From: an uncultured Actinomycetes bacterium
GTDB lineage: Bacteria > Actinomycetota > Actinomycetes > S36-B12
DNA length: 13,138 nucleotides
Reading direction: 5' to 3'
Assembly (NCBI GenBank): GCA_905181745.1
Contig: CAJIYV010000039.1
Location: forward strand, 1-13,138
This document shows positions 11,258 through 13,138 of the stretch, piece by piece; within the stretch, counting starts at the first letter, position 1; each line of letters opens with the position of its first letter. The translations under genes and the position numbers were made by a program. The notes below the pieces were generated by a model. It did not search any database. It worked only from the letters and a program-made list of their open reading frames with translations, and was not told the origin of the DNA.

Positions 11258-13138
11258 ATGAACAGCCTGCGCAATGCGCTGAATAATGGAGTTGTTATCG
11301 CCGACGGCGCCATGGGCACGATGCTCCAAGACGCGGATCTGTCGCTAGACGACTTTCAAGGTCATGAGGGGTGCAACGAAATCCTCAACGTTACCAGGCC
11401 GGAAGTCGTGGCTGCCGTTCACAGGGAGTATTTCGAGGCAGGATCAGATGCGGTTGAAACCAATACTTTTGGCTGCAATTGGGCAAATCTCGCTGAGTAC
11501 GGAATTGAAGACCGTATTTACGAACTAGCTCAGGCTGGAGCGCAGATTGCCCGTCAGGTCGCTGATGAATATCCAACCGCCGCAGGCGAGGGACCAAAGT
11601 TTGTTCTTGGATCCCTGGGTCCCGGAACGAAACTGCCATCGCTTTTGCACACTTCTTATGATTATCTGAAGCAGGCTTATCGGGAGGCGAGTTCTGGACT
11701 AATCGAGGGCGGGGTGGACGCCCTTCTTGTCGAAACAACTCAGGACTTGTTGCAGGCCAAGGCCGCGATCAACGGTGCCCGTGAAGCCATCACTGCGCAC
11801 GATGCAGGTCGTGACATTGTCCTCATTGCTCAAGTAACCATCGAAACCACTGGGACCATGTTGATGGGATCAGAGATGGGGGCAGCGTTAAGCGCTCTTG
11901 AACCACTCGATATAGACGTCATCGGATTGAACTGCGCGACTGGGCCCACAGAAATGAGCGAGCATCTACGGACTCTCTCTCAAAGGACCGAAGTCCTCAT
12001 TTCATGTATGCCTAACGCTGGTCTTCCTGTCTTAGGACCAAAGGGCGCGACCTATGACCTCAGCCCTGCGGACCTCGCCCAAGCTCTGATGGATTTCAAC
12101 TCCGAGTTCGGCGTCACACTCCTTGGGGGCTGCTGTGGAACAACCCCCTCTCATATTCGGGCCATTAAGGAAGCCTTTACTTCACCTCCGGTTCAGCGCT
12201 CCCGATCTCGAATAGACGAACCTGGTGCAGCTTCTCTTTACCAGCACGTTCCATTTCGGCAGGACTTGTCGTATCTTGCAATCGGTGAGCGTGCAAATGC
12301 GAATGGCTCAAAGGCCTTCCGCGAGGCTCTTTTGGCAGATGATTGGCAAGCGTGCATCGATATCGCGAAGGAACAAATCCGCGATGGCGCTCACATGCTT
12401 GACCTCAGCGTGGATTACGTGGGACGCGATGGCGTCGCGGATATGTCGCACCTCGCGTCGCTTCTAGCGACGGCGTCAACGTTGCCTATCATGCTGGACT
12501 CGACTGAGCCTCCGGTTTTACAAGCCGGGCTGGAGCGGCTTGGCGGGCGATCCTTGGTGAATTCAGTTAATTTTGAAGATGGCGACGGCCCTGAGTCGCG
12601 CTACGCCCGGATCATGCCGCTTGTAAAGGAACATGGGGCGGCAGTTGTCGCGCTTACGATTGATGAAGACGGTCAAGCGCGCACCGCTGACTGGAAAGTG
12701 CAGGTGGCACGGCGACTGATCACTGATTTGACCGAAAAATGGTTCCTCAACGTTGGTGACATCCTGGTGGACACTTTGACTTTCCCAATTGCAACCGGTC
12801 AAGAAGAAACCAGGCGCGACGGTGTGGAAACCCTTGAAGCGATTCGAACTCTGACATCAGAATTCCCGGATGTCCAAACCACCCTGGGAATCAGTAATAT
12901 TTCATTTGGTTTAAAGCCACAGGCCCGCATCGTATTGAACTCGATGTTCTTACATGAGGCAGTAGACGCCGGTTTGACCTCGGCGATTGCTCACCCATCC
13001 AAGATCATGCCACTGGCACGCATCCCTGAGGAACAACGCTCTGTTGCCCTGGATTTAATTCATGATCGGCGGGAGTACAACGATAAAGGTGAGATCACTT
13101 ACGACCCGCTGCAAAAGTTCCTTGAACTGTTTGAAAAT
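11258..13138 (+). CDS. metH: Cobalamin-dependent methionine synthase MetH (3' part outside window)
   Basis: The first 627 codons are present and the frame is open at the right edge; full-length MetH is about 1,150-1,250 aa. It makes methionine from homocysteine, using methyl-cobalamin recharged by 5-methyltetrahydrofolate. The homocysteine-binding barrel starts at VVIADGAMGTMLQ (12-24). It has HEGCNEILN, ETNTFG and GSLGPGTKLPS, and the three zinc Cys: Cys226 in GLNCATGP and Cys292/293 in GGCCGTTP. The pterin-binding domain starts near IGERANANGS (342 on), with DGAHMLDLSVDY, MLDSTEP and, further on, LGISNISFGL. The cobalamin and reactivation domains lie beyond the window. ATG at 11258 follows GGAAGG with a 5-base gap. 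This start gives a normal N-terminus for actinobacterial MetH. Unlike most genes here it has no TANNNT box at the leaderless position and seems to have a long leader. B12 supply or synthesis in this organism is implied. Confidence 0.96.
   Translation, partial: MNSLRNALNNGVVIADGAMGTMLQDADLSLDDFQGHEGCNEILNVTRPEVVAAVHREYFEAGSDAVETNTFGCNWANLAEYGIEDRIYELAQAGAQIARQVADEYPTAAGEGPKFVLGSLGPGTKLPSLLHTSYDYLKQAYREASSGLIEGGVDALLVETTQDLLQAKAAINGAREAITAHDAGRDIVLIAQVTIETTGTMLMGSEMGAALSALEPLDIDVIGLNCATGPTEMSEHLRTLSQRTEVLISCMPNAGLPVLGPKGATYDLSPADLAQALMDFNSEFGVTLLGGCCGTTPSHIRAIKEAFTSPPVQRSRSRIDEPGAASLYQHVPFRQDLSYLAIGERANANGSKAFREALLADDWQACIDIAKEQIRDGAHMLDLSVDYVGRDGVADMSHLASLLATASTLPIMLDSTEPPVLQAGLERLGGRSLVNSVNFEDGDGPESRYARIMPLVKEHGAAVVALTIDEDGQARTADWKVQVARRLITDLTEKWFLNVGDILVDTLTFPIATGQEETRRDGVETLEAIRTLTSEFPDVQTTLGISNISFGLKPQARIVLNSMFLHEAVDAGLTSAIAHPSKIMPLARIPEEQRSVALDLIHDRREYNDKGEITYDPLQKFLELFEN

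Noticed and set aside
1..13138. CRISPR arrays, insertion sequences, toxin-antitoxin or phage genes
   Set aside because: No regularly spaced repeats, no transposase or integrase frames, and no small paired genes of that type are visible on either strand.

Overview
The window looks like a chromosomal segment of an actinobacterium of moderate GC (low to mid 50s percent by eye). The evidence is a UPF0182 giant membrane protein, a DUF2342/Zincin_2-type metalloprotease-like protein, a membrane-anchored PDZ/Lon-like protease, a DUF5679 zinc-ribbon protein, an initiator tRNA of actinobacterial type (C1 facing U72, no encoded CCA), and frequent apparently leaderless starts with a TANNNT box ending seven bases before the start codon. 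I cannot name the genus.

Left part (1-1900): the last 53 codons of an unrecognised + strand gene end two bases from the stop of a convergent M20 amidohydrolase gene, with a 9-bp perfect inverted repeat inside the tail of the + gene. A divergent spacer with GC-rich palindromes leads into a 52-aa zinc-ribbon protein (DUF5679), followed by an 11-bp-stem hairpin.

Centre (2004-9054): a + strand block holds a DUF2342 metalloprotease-like protein directly followed by a Nudix hydrolase. Then come a 206-bp spacer with several DnaA-box-like 9-mers, a 60-aa single-span membrane protein, a PDZ/Lon-like (S16) anchored protease, a 994-aa seven-span UPF0182 protein and a class I methyltransferase. From memory, DUF2342, the PDZ/Lon-like protease and UPF0182 are neighbours in other actinobacteria too (the Rv3193c-Rv3195 region of Mycobacterium tuberculosis). 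A shared role in the cell envelope or in membrane-protein quality control is therefore reasonable, but it is an inference.

Right part (9055-13138): an initiator tRNA-fMet with its own -10 box and a strong intrinsic terminator is followed by about 265 bp with no recognisable gene. Next is a convergent HSL-family alpha/beta hydrolase on the - strand. Divergent from it is a short secreted protein carrying an aspartyl-protease-like DTGS motif; it appears truncated, probably by a frameshift. Last is metH (cobalamin-dependent methionine synthase), whose first 627 codons are present and which runs off the window. The roughly 115-nt leader before metH can fold in mutually exclusive ways around the ribosome-binding region and matches no riboswitch class I recognise.

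Most of the window is ordinary housekeeping sequence. The observations most worth following are the leaderless-promoter pattern, the metH leader, the broken DTGS gene, the DnaA-like cluster, and the conserved but functionally obscure protease/UPF0182 block.
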